A stretch of 64,000 bases of DNA, taken from positions 43,970,475-44,034,474 of the forward strand of contig NW_026622808.1 of NCBI RefSeq assembly GCF_023065955.2, read 5' to 3'. The position numbers were made by a program, and so were the translations under genes. Shown piece after piece: positions 24,305-36,401 of the stretch. The notes under the pieces are model-generated. The model ran no database searches and had not been told where the DNA came from. It worked only from the letters and a program-made list of their open reading frames with translations. Each line of letters starts with the position of its first letter. The stretch's first letter is position 1. This DNA is from Ursus arctos. Taxonomy: Eukaryota > Chordata > Mammalia > Carnivora > Ursidae.

Positions 24305-25290
24305 AATAGCATCTTGTGCTCTTCTTTCTGCAATCTGATGCTCCCCTTGACCTATGAGTATCTGGGGATCAGCAGGTAACAGGCCTGCTGTATGAATTCT
24401 GGTCACAGCAGACCAAAAGAGCATGATGAGCCCTAAAGGCTACCATGTCCGCAGACCAGGCTGGCTTTGAGATTTGTTTTGTTTGGCATCTCTCTAAAGT
24501 AGAAAAGTAAGAAAGAGAGAAGCATTTTCCAGGCCCCAGGTCTTGATATACCTGGCTCAACAGACAATCACCTCTGCTGTTGGAGGAGACAGTTTGTGTG
24601 ATTTGATGCAGCCGGGAGAAAAACAAGGTGATAACACGTGGCAGGGCAGAACTGGGATTTCAAATGCCAAGATTCCTGCTTCCAATTCCTCTCTCCTAAT
24701 AGCCTTCAATTATTTATATTGCAACTCCGTTGTACTACTTGATACGTAAAGCAATGGTAGACAAGAGCTCTCTTTTTATTCCTTTTGTGTGTCTAGTAAA
24801 TTCACAGAAGAAAAAAAAAATCCCAAACAACAAAACCTTACCTTAATTAGATTGCATGATAGCCTATTTGCTAAATGACAAGGTACAGCCCAAATTACAT
24901 AGATTTACTTTAACTGGTGATGCACCTAGCAATTCCTTGGTGTACATGTGTGTGTAAACGTATGTGTATTTTGTTTATTTTGTTCATTACTTGAAAAGAG
25001 CTCACACAATGGGCTCACTGTATTTTTCAGACTTGTTCTGTTCTTTTAGATACTGAGTACTCACTTCAGTACAGACATAATTATCATTATGAGCATTAGT
25101 ATTCTAAAGAGGTTTTCAAGTCCATCACAGGAACCTTCTCCTTAGCTTCTCTCAGAGCCATTTGCCATTAAGGCTTATTTCTGAGTCTATCTTATTGATC
25201 ATCTATTACAGGTAAGGTATTGTAAGAAAACCAGCCTGATACACAGATTTTTCCAAGTACAAGTAAGTCATCTACATATAAATGAACACA
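24305..25290. other. Intron, nothing recognised
   Basis: Unique sequence; short open frames on both strands near 24370-24750 overlap each other and have no splice support. Confidence 0.5.
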
Positions 25291-25295
25291 TTCCA

Positions 25296-25488
25296 AGGGA
25301 AACAAACTGAAGGCTTCAGAGCAGGGGTGGGGGATTGGGATAGGCCAGTGATGGGTATTAAGGAGGGCACATATTGCATGGTACACTGGGTGTTATACAC
25401 AAATAATGAATCATGGAACATTGAATCAAAAACTGGGGATGTACTGTATGGTGACTAATATAACAAAATAAAAATTATTAAAAAAAAA
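25296..25488 (+). mobile_element. Carnivore L1 3'-end fragment
   Basis: The 3' UTR reads forward (aggagggcacatattgcatg, tgggtgttatacacaaataa, gatgtactgtatggtgacta) and ends with an A-tail. It is the mirror orientation of the 3' ends at 8077 and 50555. It is antisense to CADPS2. Confidence 0.88.
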
Positions 25489-25589
25489 GTGCATCTAAAC
25501 TAAAAAAGGGCACCCAACTGATGGCCTTTGTTACCTGTTTCTTTTTCACCCTGGCTCCACTGAAGACAACAATAAATTATAAAGATAAG

Positions 25590-25800
25590 AATAACAATTC
25601 TTAAATTTGTGCCAAGTGCTTTGCATATATTATTAAATTTGAATCCTCATCAACAAGCCTATAATATAAGTATCATTAGCCTCATTTACAGTTGAAGAAA
25701 CATGGGTTTAGAAAGATTTAGTAATTCATCCAATGTAACAAGGTCAATGGCACAATCCAAACTAGGGATTGTCTCACCCCAAAGCTTTTGCTTTTATGAT
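25590..25800 (-). repeat. MIR SINE
   Basis: Reverse MIR: 'tgccaagtgctttgcatata', 'cctcatttacagttgaagaa', 'gatttagtaattcatccaat'. Confidence 0.72.
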
Positions 25801-26624
25801 TATGTTGAACCTTTATTTTCCATATTATCACCAAAATGTTTCTAACCAGATTCCAGCTATGAAAGGCCCCCCCAGAATAGCTGCTTCACCCCAAATTCTC
25901 TGAACCACAAGCTATGGGGTAGGGCAAAAGATTTAAGTCCTTACAAAGGGGCCCACGGAACTTTGGGACTCCAGAGTTTAAGCACTGGAGTCTCAGAAGT
26001 TTCCAAACAGCATGATGATTGGCATTATGATAGGAAGAGCATCTGCATTCCCCAGAGGTCCCACACTCATCTGCATCCCTGCAGTGAGGTGAGCTCTGTA
26101 TCACAGCACAGGAGGCTTTGCTATAAAACAGAGAAGATGCGGAGAAAGATGATCTCCGCAGCACTCTAGCCTCTCTTGAAGAAAGACTCTGATCCAGAAA
26201 GAAGCTGGAAGAATGGGCTTGTAGAGACCCAGGCTTAGGGGGCTGAGTGATTTGGCATGGTGTGACTCTCGGTGAGGACTTGGGAAGGACTGCTGCCCTT
26301 TCGCATTCCTCTTGCCTTCAGGAACTAGTTCTTGTATCATCAAATCGATGGCAGCCTACGCTGAGGGTCTGCCCTCTGGCTCTGGAAAGACGTTTGAACA
26401 CAGTGCCCTTCCTCCTTAGGCAGGTTTGGCTCTTTGCTTTCCATGTGTTTGGAGTCATATAGCCTGGACTTAAGGAGTTGTAGGATTTTAGGGCAGGCTT
26501 CCTAATTTCTCTGAGCTTCTTCGTTACGTGTAATGAGGACATAGAGGGGATCTATTTCTTACAGTACCAGGTAGGATTCAGCAAGACTATAGTCCATTTT
26601 TGGCTATTATTTCTTGAGAGGTTA

Positions 26625-26800
26625 CAATATGTCATGCATTGAACTCAGCCGCTAACATGGATCATATTTTTCAACACCAAGCCTATAAGGCAGGTTGTAT
26701 TATTGTCTCCATTTCAAATTTGAAGAAATGGAAACTCAGAGAATCTACTTGCCCAAGGTCACCCAGACCGTGAGTAGTGGAGCTGGGATTTAAACTTGAG
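26625..26800 (-). repeat. MIR SINE
   Basis: Reverse MIR: 'gaagaaatggaaactcagag', 'cttgcccaaggtcacccaga', 'gtggagctgggatttaaact'. A well preserved copy. Confidence 0.82.
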
Positions 26801-26814
26801 GTTTTCTGACTCAC

Positions 26815-26845
26815 CCGTATGATCAACCGTATGATCAACCGTATG
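26815..26845 (+). repeat. 12-bp tandem repeat
   Basis: CCGTATGATCAA occurs twice in a row followed by CCGTATG, immediately beside the MIR end. A small recent tandem duplication. Confidence 0.9.
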
Positions 26846-27289
26846 CTATTAGCTAGCTCGTTACCTGGCACCTAGCAGATTTCAATGCATGGTAGGGCAA
26901 TTGTTATTGATGATTTCCATGAAGAGGGATGATGATAATTATCATCAGTGGCTCTTGTGGGATTTTGTAAGCACCTTGAAGGTCGGGGCCACCCCTGGTT
27001 TATCTTTGCAGACTTACTTATATAGCACTTAGCTGCATATGGGTCGAATGATGCCTGCTGCGCTGAGTGTCTGTGATGCGGTGGAACACCTGTGTTAGTG
27101 CGTATGTGTGACGGCACATTCATCACCATTTAAATAGGGGCAGAGATTTAACCCATGACAGAACTGTGTTTACAGAAAAGAAATGAGCCTTATTGGGTCG
27201 TTTTGCTGAATAGTCAATGCTAATTAAAAAATACCTTCATTTCGTGGCATAATATCTTTCAGAAAGGCAGAATGAGTTAAAAGTACACG

Positions 27290-27515
27290 TTTTGTGTTTG
27301 GCTTCTGGCTCAGCTATTTATTATCTGTGCAACTATGACCAAGTTACTTAACCTCTCTGAATCTCAATATTTCCATCAGTAAAATTTAGGGAATAACAAT
27401 ATTACCTGCCTCAGGTATCAGTAGGGCATTAAACAAGATACTGATTGTGAAATACTTAGCACAGCACCTGGCCCATAGAAGGTGTTGCATCGATGTAAAT
27501 TACTATTTTAGACCC
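27290..27515 (+). repeat. MIR SINE
   Basis: Forward MIR: 'gctcagctatttattatctg', 'accaagttacttaacctctc', 'cacagcacctggcccataga'. Confidence 0.82.
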
Positions 27516-27579
27516 ACGCTGTTCTTTTTTTCCCCATCTCTCTCCTTCCTCCAAACAAGAATGAAGCTATGATAATAAT

Positions 27580-27740
27580 AGCCAACATGACAGGCAGTGT
27601 TAAATATTTTGTATTTGTTAATTAACTTAATTTTCACACAAATGTGGAAACTGAGGCACAAGAGTTAAGTTAACCTGTCCAAGCTCATGTAGGCTCCCGA
27701 TCCTGTGCTCTTATCAAAATGCCATATTGTTTCTATGCAT
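27580..27740 (-). repeat. MIR fragment
   Basis: Reverse MIR remnant: 'gtggaaactgaggcacaaga', 'taacctgtccaagctcatgt'. Left part eroded. Confidence 0.65.
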
Positions 27741-27744
27741 TGAC

Positions 27745-29135
27745 GAATCTAGACCAAACCTGTCTTATTTTCTTATTAGTGAGGATAAATCGAGTTTCTG
27801 GGCTGCACGCCATTACATTATTACATATAAGAAACAATATGTCATTCCTTCCTACATTCTCCCTGATCACTAGGTAACAAGTATAGTGGTTTTCCACACT
27901 TGGGGATAAATGTATTACCCTGGATTTCCACTGAACAGTGATGGGTGATCAGTCAAGATCTCAGATTACTCCAGCATTAGGTACTAGTGATAGGTAAGTT
28001 CAGGCAAGGTATTTGAGGAGCTGAACCAGAAAGTAAATGAACTTTGTGTCACCTAGTTCTTAAAGGGCTAGGGGAAATATATCTTTGTTTTATACCTACC
28101 CTATATTGGACTACCTATGAAATCAGAACTTTCACGAATTTCTCAGATTAGGATGGAGCATCACTGTGTAACTGTCAAACTTCAGCCACTACTCAATCAT
28201 CTAGTTCTGAACTCCTACCAACTCCAGAAACTTCACCACCCCCGTGTTACTTGAAATCCCTGAAAACTATGCCATAAGGCCTGTCATCACGGCTCTTCTC
28301 TGGGTCAGCGGGATGAACAAACTATAGGCTTGCTAGGGGCACAGTGGTCTTGGATACCACTCACTATAACACAGTGAAGCTGGAAGGCTTGGTAACCTGC
28401 ATAAGATGGGGTGGCAAATTTATGACAGAGTTGGGTATAGCACTAGGAGCTCTGTCTCTGAAGCTTGGTCTGTAGCACCCCATTCCTTTCCACCATCTAC
28501 CCTACTGCTTCTTGTTTTCTCAGCCAGCCTATTTTCACTCCCCAGCTCACAAGTAAACACAAACTGGTTTTCAATAAAAGTTGTGGCTTCTGGACCAAGC
28601 TTTCTGGGCTGGGAGGCTGGACAGCCTCTGAGCGCCCCAAACTGTAATTATAATTTTGCTTCTTCCCAACCCACACATCTTCTGGGAGCCTAGCAAAATT
28701 GAATTTCTGGGTCAGTGTTGGCCTTTACCATTTATGATTTAATTAACTCTGAAAGAAGCTAAGCCTCTTTCTCAGAAAGGAAAAACACGAGAAATGGTAG
28801 CCAAGCTCCCACTCAGTACAACATAAATGTCTCCTGGACTGTGACCTTGACCATGGAGTTTCAAGAAAGGTAAATATGAAAGGAGGTGATTCTCAGGAGG
28901 CCTCACTCCTTTGTCAATGAGGTGGCCTTTGCAGTACTGAAAGCTATAGTGACTCCTGAAGAATTTATCACTCTGTGCCTGGGACACTTGGATTTTTCCC
29001 ACCAGCTTTTCTCTGTGGCTGTATGTCAAGGATCAGGTCTATATTATTCCCCTCACCCTCCTGCCTGGGAAATAGTATGTGCTCCATATTTGTTGACCAA
29101 TGTACCTTTCATTCCAAATCAACTCTGGTCCTTAA
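27745..29135. other. Intron, nothing recognised
   Basis: Unique sequence of moderate GC. Overlapping open frames at 28406-29256 have no shared splice pattern and match no family that I know. Confidence 0.5.
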
Positions 29136-29139
29136 AGAT

Positions 29140-29426
29140 GCTTTAGGTTTCAAGATGGAAATCCAATCATATCCTTCCTGGCTTAAAAACCCTCTGACAG
29201 CTTTCCATGGTCTTGGAATAAAGTTCAAATCCTTCCTGTGGCCTAGGAAGCCCTGAGTTGTCTGGCCCTACGTTAGTTTTTAGTCTCTTCCTGTAGCATG
29301 CTCCCCATCATTGACTAATCTCTACTCACACTGCTCTCCTTTCTGGTCCTAGAATACACGGAGCTCCTTCCTATCGGAAAGACTTTGCACTTGTTATTTC
29401 CTGCACCTGGCATCTTTTCCTTGGTA
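29140..29426 (+). repeat. L2 LINE, left part (interrupted)
   Basis: Forward L2: 'cccctctgacagctttccatgg' region, 'aataaagttcaaatccttcc', 'cagactttgcacttg'-like block. Broken by the L1 at 29427 and resumed at 29982. Confidence 0.8.
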
Positions 29427-29981
29427 CTTTTTTTCTATTTTTTAATTGAAGTATAATTAACATACATCATTATATTAGTTTCAGGTGCACAACATAATAA
29501 TTCAACAATTCTATACATTACCCAGTGCTCATACTCTTGATTCCCTTTAACTGTTTCACCCATCTTCTCTTCGGAAACCACCAGTTTGTTCTCTGTATTC
29601 AAGAGTCTGTTTTTTTTTTTTTTTTTTTTTGTCTTTTTTTCCTTTGTTCATTTCCCTTATGAGTGAAATCATATAGTATTTGTCTTTCTCTGGCGGACTT
29701 ATTTCACTTAACCTTATACCTTCTAGGTCCATCCATGTTGCCTTGCAAATGACAAGATCTCATTCTTTCTTATGGCTGAGTAATATTCATGCACACACAC
29801 ACACACACACACACACATCTTCTTTATCCATTCATCTATGAATGGACACTTGGGTCACTTCCATATCTTGGCTATTGTAAATAATGGCTACAATAAACAT
29901 AGGGGTACATATATCTTTTTGAATTAGTGTTTTCATTTTCTTTGGAAAAATACACAGTAGTGGAATTACTGGGTCATATGT
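29427..29981 (-). mobile_element. L1 3'-end fragment inserted in an L2
   Basis: A reverse-oriented L1 end (ttgaagtataattaacatac, ttagtttcaggtgcacaaca) runs into the ORF2 tail. It separates two pieces of a forward L2 (29140-29426 and 29982-30270). It contains a T-run at 29609-29630 and a (CA)13 microsatellite. Confidence 0.82.
29792..29817 (+). repeat. (CA)13 microsatellite
   Basis: An uninterrupted CA run inside the L1 fragment at 29427-29981. Confidence 0.95.
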
Positions 29982-30270
29982 TCCTTCTCAACCTTCAGGT
30001 ATCAAGTGGCACATTACCTACTCTGAGCAGGGTTTCTTGGCCACTGGAATACCCTACCTCCCTATCACTTTTCACTGCAGCAACCTCTTCATTTCTTCTA
30101 GAACCAAATTACGATCTGCTATTATCTTATATATTTATTTGTTCATTTGTTTATTGTGTAAGTCCTTTAGTAGAATTTACATTCTATGAGGCCAAAGCTT
30201 GATGTATGTCATTCATGGCTGTAGCCCCAGCACAACGTGGATGCAAGGAAAGCATGCCATGTACACTTGC
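29982..30270 (+). repeat. L2 LINE, right part
   Basis: Continuation of the L2 broken by the L1: 'cactggaataccctacctcc', 'catttgtttattgtgtaagt', 'cattcatggctgtagcccca'. Its 3' part is also present at 31495. Confidence 0.75.
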
Positions 30271-30398
30271 TGAGGGAATGCAAGTACCTAGCCCTTCTAT
30301 CATTCTCTTGCATCTAAATTTCAAAGAAGCCATTCAGAGAAGATGTCCTGTTTCCATTTAAATCATTCCAAGTCCCAGTACACTGAAAACATTTTTGG
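30060..30398 (+). repeat. Local duplication, copy A
   Basis: This segment, L2 tail plus about 150 bp beyond the L2 end (30248-30398), recurs at 31490-31822 in the same orientation. Shared blocks include 'ccatgtacacttg' and 'gaaaacatttttgg'. Confidence 0.75.
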
Positions 30399-30849
30399 TT
30401 ACACTAAGACAGGAAGTACCATTAAGATGATACATTAGGCAAGGAATTGGCCGGCGCAACTTCCTTTTCTGACTTTGTAACTGACTTACTGTGGGGGCGA
30501 TTTAATGTGACTCCATTTGTATGAGTAATTTGGGTGTAATAAGCCTGGGCCATTTTGAGTTGCCATTAGGACAAATAATATATTTCACAGAAGAAAAATG
30601 TTACAGAAAGTCATTGCATTTTGTTTTTGTTTTTTTGCTTTAATGTGGTCTCATTAGATAAGGTCCCATTGAAAAATGCTAGGGCTATGACAAGATTTAC
30701 CAGCGAGGGCATCTTATTTTCTTTTTCCCTTGGAAAGTGACAGGAAACAGTCTGGTTGTGTTTTCTAATTCCTGACAATAATGAAATCCATACGTCACAA
30801 AGCCCGTGGTTTGTCAGGGAATAATAAACTGGTTAAATAATCAAATGTC

Positions 30850-31044
30850 GGGGCCCCTGGGTGGCACAGCGGTTAAGCGTCTGCCTTCAGTTCAGGGCGT
30901 GATCCCGGCGTTATGGGATCGAGCCCCACATCAGGCTCCTCTGCTATGAGCCTGCTTCTTCCTCTCCCACTCCCTCTGCTTGTGTTCCCTCTCTCGCTGG
31001 CTGTCTCTATCTCTGTCAAATAAATAAATAAAATCTTTAAAAAA
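30850..31044 (+). mobile_element. CAN-SINE, young GTGGCACAG subgroup
   Basis: Head GGGGCCCCTGGGTGGCACAG, A/B-box-like tRNA region, CT-rich middle, AATAAATAAATAAAATC tail. Perfect 15-bp duplication AAATAATCAAATGTC at 30835-30849 and 31045-31059. Antisense to CADPS2. Confidence 0.96.
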
Positions 31045-31489
31045 AAATAATCAAATGTCAAGTAGCATCCTTGGTTTCCATTCAGAAGAATATAATTTCA
31101 GATAATTTAGCACAATATTGGACTGCTAACTAAAACTGCCTTTCTTTTTAGGCCAATTACTTAAATTTCTCTGGCATTTAACCTTCAGGGCTTGCTTTCT
31201 TTAGAAGATAACTTACATGGTACAAATCCACCAAGAAAGTCACTTTGGAGTCTATCTTCCACTCAGGGAATATGTTCCGTTTCCTTACATCAATTTTCCC
31301 AAATTAAAGTAATTTGCATACCATCTTCCCCATCTTTGCTATTCCTACATACCAACACAGGATACTTCCGTGATTATTTTTTTTTTTTTTATCACATCCA
31401 GGTACCACCTGGGCTATTATTTACTTAATATATTTTACTTAAATTAATTCACTTTTAAATGTTAATATATTTCCTTATAAAAGAACATT

Positions 31490-31822
31490 TATGTCACTGA
31501 AGCAGCACCACCAGTCATGAATGGAAGGTAACACAAATTAGAAACTGTTATTGCTTTACCTGTTTATTTGTTCATGCGTTTACTGAATGCGCCCTTTACT
31601 AGAACATACACTCTACAAGGCCAAAGTTGGATATGTCAAGGCTGTAGCCCTAGCCCGAGATGGACACAAGGAAAGCATCCCATGTACACTTGTTGAGGGC
31701 ATGCAGGTTGCCTACCCTTCCGGTCTTTCCCTTACATCTACATTTCAAAGGAGACATTCAGAAAAGGTATTCTCTTTCCATTTAAAACACTCCAAGGCCC
31801 AATACACAGAAAACATTTTTGG
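31490..31822 (+). repeat. Local duplication, copy B
   Basis: Second copy of 30060-30398, about 1.4 kb away. By eye roughly four fifths of positions agree over 31671-31822. A plus-strand open frame here (31587-31826) is a chance product of the repeat. Confidence 0.75.
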
Positions 31823-32036
31823 ATAAGTGAGATCTGAGCCTTGCTATAAAATTCTAATTGGAGGCTCTTGTCTGCAGAAGACGCAGAGCCTGAGGCCTCT
31901 GGAGGTGTTAAAGATCCACTAGAACCAAATGGAAAAGCAGTTAGTCCTTATCGCATGATTTGATTTTACTCAAAGCCATGTCTTGATAAAACCTTAACCT
32001 AATCTGTTATCAGCAGAGCTAAGAGGACTGTCTTTT

Positions 32037-32234
32037 TTTTTTTTTTTTTTAAAGATCTTATTTACTTATGTGACAGAGAGACAGCCAGCGAGAGAGGGAA
32101 CACAGCAGGGGAGAGGGAGAGGAAGAAGCAGGCTCCCAGCCGAGGAGCCCGATGTGGGACTCGATTCCGGAATGCCAGGATCACGCCCTGAGCCGAAGGC
32201 AGACGCTTAACGACTGCGCTACCCAGGCGCCCCT
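32037..32234 (-). mobile_element. CAN-SINE, GTAGCGCAGTCGTTAAG subgroup
   Basis: Reverse-oriented with T-run; head reads GGGGCGCCTGGGTAGCGCAG on its own strand. Perfect 15-bp duplication AGAGGACTGTCTTTT at 32022-32036 and 32235-32249. Shares head and middle variants with the copy at 34056. Confidence 0.96.
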
Positions 32235-32630
32235 AGAGGACTGTCTTTTGAAAAACACCTGGCATGGGAAGAAAAGTCTTCTGCTCTGTTTCATGGGAGG
32301 TGGACAAATACATCCGAGTTCTTGAATCCACAAAGTATTTCTCTTCTCCATTCTCATGCCTTCCTGAGATTGCCTGCCTAAAGACACAATTTCAATTACT
32401 TCTGCCTCAGAACCTCCACTGCATTCCCACAGAAGCAGAAACAATGTTTTACAAATGGAGGCAATACTCTTTGAAATAAATATATTGCTTGAAAACTTGT
32501 GATAACATATTTTCCTGGCTTTCCACGTTAAAACCCAGGAGAGGAGGACAACTGAATTGAGAGGATATACAGTCTGCTTGGAAATATCCCACATGTAGTA
32601 CCCAGATTGATAAAATGAAGGATGAGCAGA

Positions 32631-32632
<2 letters not shown>

Positions 32633-32673
<41 letters not shown>

Positions 32674-32677
32674 CACC
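32633..32677 (+). repeat. (AC)n microsatellite
   Basis: An AC run with one G interruption near its right end. Reverse frames through it give Cys-Val repeats and are not genes. Confidence 0.96.
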
Positions 32678-32679
32678 AT

Positions 32680-34035
32680 TTTTTTCCAATCAGAAAGTAT
32701 ATTTAACTCACAAACACAGCATTCTTACATTACGCACCTGATGCAAAATGATCATGCTGGGCAGGGCCCTGGTTGTAAGTGAAGAGACAGCACTGGCTAA
32801 GGAGGTGAAGGAGAGCTTGGAACCTCCATTACCAGGTTTGGACAATATAGATTAGCATTTCCAATGCATGCTAATAGGTAATAGTTGAAATAAGTTTGGG
32901 AAACTCATGAATAAACAAAGCTAAATAGGTTTATTTACTGTTGGAAATCTTCAAAGGTTTTGAAATGCTCATGATGAATACTGAAAAACTCAGAAAGAGA
33001 TGTAATGTCTTGCATTTCCCAAACTTAATCATGATACCACTCTCCTTGCTCTTGTTTTTATTGGAATCATCTCCATATTTGAGTTCCAAAAAACCACACC
33101 CTTGGACAAAGTGGGTTATGCTATGTACTTCTGGATTTCTGACTGTATTTGGTAAAACAAAACAAAACAAAACAAACCCCCAAAAGTCAAATTCCTTCTA
33201 GACGCATGATGGGATAAGATGTGGGTTTCCAGTTACTGGGTAAAATACTTAGTAGCGGCAACAAGAGAATTAATGAGTAACAAATAAAACTGGCTTGAAT
33301 TGAATTTTGGTTTTAGAATGTTTAAATAAAGTATGGCATCAGCGGGCTGTAAGAATAGTCAGAAACAAGATTCAGAAGATGAGTAGGGCAGGAAAAGGGC
33401 TAAACTTGTCAGATGATGAAGTAGAGTTATTAGGAGAGATGAAAGATAACCCTCAAAAGGACACTTTTTGGGGTAATCAAAATCAAGCAGCAGACATGAT
33501 AGCTGGGGATTGGTAATGGAAAAAATTATATGTCAAAGTAGAGAAGAAAGGAGAAGAAATATAAGCTTCAAAGAAAAAAAATGATAGGATTCTGAGTAAG
33601 TCCAAACTTGGGAGAAAGGAAGACAATGTACTGCACCAATAGCCTCATTCATCCAACCAGAAAAAGCCAGAGACAGAGACAAACTTCTAGAACTGAATGA
33701 TGACAAAGAAAGAGGTAAAGAAGAGAATTGGGAAAAGAATTGTGGATTTAGAAGGAGGATGAATAGAGATTTAAAAGGAATTGATATAGAAAGGATAAAA
33801 GAAGAGACAGCAAGATACACAGCATTGCTAGATTTCAAACTCTGGATTTATCTCTTTGGGATACTAAGAAATGGCAAGTACAGGGCACTTAAACCTTTTC
33901 TTCTCCTATGGCAGACATATCAAGTTTATCACGCAGTATTTTCCCCTGAATATAGATTTGCCCTCAGAACCCTTCTTAACACAGCACTCAAGGTAGCCAT
34001 TACTGACTGATTTGACTTCACCCTAGACATGAAAC
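32680..34035. other. Intron, unrecognised A-rich block
   Basis: Contains an (AAAAC)n run at 33154-33175. From about 33300 to 33850 the plus strand is purine-rich with short open frames (33307-33516, 33759-34010) lacking family resemblance. It could be an old unclassified repeat. Confidence 0.4.
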
Positions 34036-34055
34036 TTGCATTCTTAATGTATTTA

Positions 34056-34257
34056 TTTATTTTTTAATAAAGATTTTTTATTTATTTATGTGACAGAGAG
34101 ACAGCCAGCGAGAGAGGGAACACAAGCAGGGGGAGTGGGAGAGGAAGAAGCTGGCTCCTAGCCGAGGAGCCCGATGTGGGACTCGATCCCGGAACACCAG
34201 GATCACGCCCTGAGCCGAAGGCAGATGCTTAACGACTGCGCTACCCAGGCACCCCTA
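34056..34257 (-). mobile_element. CAN-SINE, GTAGCGCAGTCGTTAAG subgroup
   Basis: Reverse-oriented; perfect 17-bp duplication CATTCTTAATGTATTTA at 34039-34055 and 34258-34274. Different target sites from the copy at 32037 show that the two are separate insertions, not a duplication. Confidence 0.96.
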
Positions 34258-34274
34258 CATTCTTAATGTATTTA

Positions 34275-35380
34275 AAAACAAACAAGCAAACAAGCAAATC
34301 ATCTGTGAGGTTTTAGTAATACCTGCTCACTGATGCAGAAGAGAAATGAAATTATTACACTCTTGGCTAGAAAAGCAAAATGTTTCAGTGTGAGATGTTT
34401 ATTAATATGTACATAATAATGCACATATGTGGATATGAGTAAATATATACGTGAAATATGAGTATTTCAAAAACGTAGACCAAAGTGTTCCATATTTATT
34501 TGTAATCTGAAACTCTGTTTTAAACATTCATAAGCATATGAAAATCAGCTCATCATTTACCCTGGCAGCTGAAATCTTTAAACCCAATAAAATGATATGA
34601 ATTATGTTTTAAGTTAAAATAGCTCATATGAAACAACAGCCTGTTAGAATAATCAGAGCTTTCTTCCTTCTCTATCTTATGACACCATATTGGGCCCAAC
34701 ATCCAAAAAGTTGGCAGAAACACCAAATAAGTTTTTCTTCCCCCACACATGACACATTTTTAAAAGCATGTATAAATACAGCATAACATAATAGCATTGA
34801 TAATGATCACACCATGGTGGCAGGTGTGGGAAAAATTAGGATTTTTATCAAAGGCAGGCAGTAAAGAAGAAACTGCATTCATTTTCAGTTTAAAACTAAG
34901 TTAAAAAAAGGGAGGAAGGGTAGTGTGTGACAAGTTGTATTGGTTTCCATTTCTTCTTGCTTACATTCATTAATTTTGTCCAGCTTCTGAGCATCTGAGG
35001 TCTTTGCCTATTCATGCAAAGAACCACTTGAAGGCATACAATGCCCTCAGATTTTTCTCTAGTCCGGGAAACATTCAGTGCTTTCTTTGAACTATTTTGT
35101 TTGAACATGCTGGTAAGTTATTCATATTCTGCTAAACAGTTCATAATGCTCTGGGGAAGGAGAGGCGGTACATTGTTATCAGGGGTTACCATTTTTATGA
35201 CTTTTATGAATTAACAACAATAAAAAAAGAATGCTCATTAGTGTAGGCTGGCTTAATTGAGATAGAAAAGGAAGGGAAAGAGGCAGTGGATAGGGAGGGA
35301 AAAAAGCAGTGACCTCTCCAGAATCGTTGAGGCCTGAGAGTCTACTGACCCAAATGAACTGATCATCATCATTTTATGAA
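34275..35380. other. Intron, nothing recognised
   Basis: Opens with a short AAACAAGC-type repeat (34275-34299), then unique AT-rich sequence. Confidence 0.5.
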
Positions 35381-35384
35381 CCAC

Positions 35385-35975
35385 TGTCATAGAATCCTAG
35401 CTGGTCTCCTGCATCAACTCTGGCTCACTCCACTGCAGCCACAGCGATCTTTTTTAAAATACATATCTAATCACATCCCTGTACTTTCCTCTCCATGGTC
35501 TAGCAAGGTCCTTCATTGTTTGGTCCCTTCCTACCTCACTGGCAGCTTCTGGCATACCTTGTTCTCTGAACTCTAGCCCACCAACCTTTTTTCCATTCTG
35601 CTTTCCCACAGGGTCTTTGCTGACCACAGGGCCTTTACACAAGCTGACTTTGCCCGGAATACTCTTTCTACTCCCACCCCATCTCACTCGACTTTTATAA
35701 TACTAGCCCAAATGTCTTATAACTCCTAAAGAAGGCCTACTCTGACTCTGTCCCCACAAAGTGATTTAGGACCCCTGCTACCTCCTCTCAAAGCACGCTT
35801 TCCTTTTCAGCATTTATAACTATTTGTAATTATATATTTATGTGACTATATTTCTGATCCTTCTACTCAATGGTGAGCTCTGTAAGGCTACAGCAGTAAC
35901 TACCTTCCTCTCCACTGGGCAATACTACCTTGTACAAACACAGTGAGTATTTGACAAATATGTGTTGACCAAATG
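35385..35975 (+). repeat. L2 LINE fragment
   Basis: Forward L2, long and well ordered: 'atcacatccctgtactttcc', 'ggtccttcattgtttggtcc', 'gtctttgctgaccacagggc', 'caatggtgagctctgtaagg', 'gtgagtatttgacaaatatg'. Confidence 0.85.
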
Positions 35976-36401
35976 CATTAATGTATTATATTTAATAAAA
36001 CATACTACTTTACTGACATAGTCATAACGGTGGCACATAGAGAAAGATTTTTGAAAAAATTGCTTATACCATGAACCAAATATCATTTAGTAAATCTAAT
36101 AAAACAAATTTGTATCAAACTCTCCTATACATTGTATCAAAGGATTGAAGCTGAGGTGAACACATAAAGCCTCCAGAAAGGAGACTGTTTCTTTACTTTC
36201 CTTCTGTTCTCTGCTCTGAAAGAACTGGAATCTTTATGGCTGCTGAATAAGAATGTAATCAAGTCATCTTGTTTGGAAAATAAACAAGGTACATGACTTC
36301 TAGAACCTTCTGGGGAAACCAGACCTTTAACTTGGAGTGAGACAAATGGTGCCAATGAGCACAGCTTTCTGGAAGATGAACTGTGGAGGAGCAGAACTTA
36401 C

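Noticed and set aside
30850..31044. Functional tRNA-Lys gene
   Set aside because: The tRNA-like head is part of a CAN-SINE with tail and target-site duplication; no cloverleaf with intact acceptor stem.
32181..32679. Minus-strand open frames with Cys-Val repeats
   Set aside because: Produced by the AC microsatellite and a CAN-SINE.
33307..34010. Possible processed pseudogene
   Set aside because: Short frames with no recognisable protein family, no poly-A tail and no target-site duplication seen.
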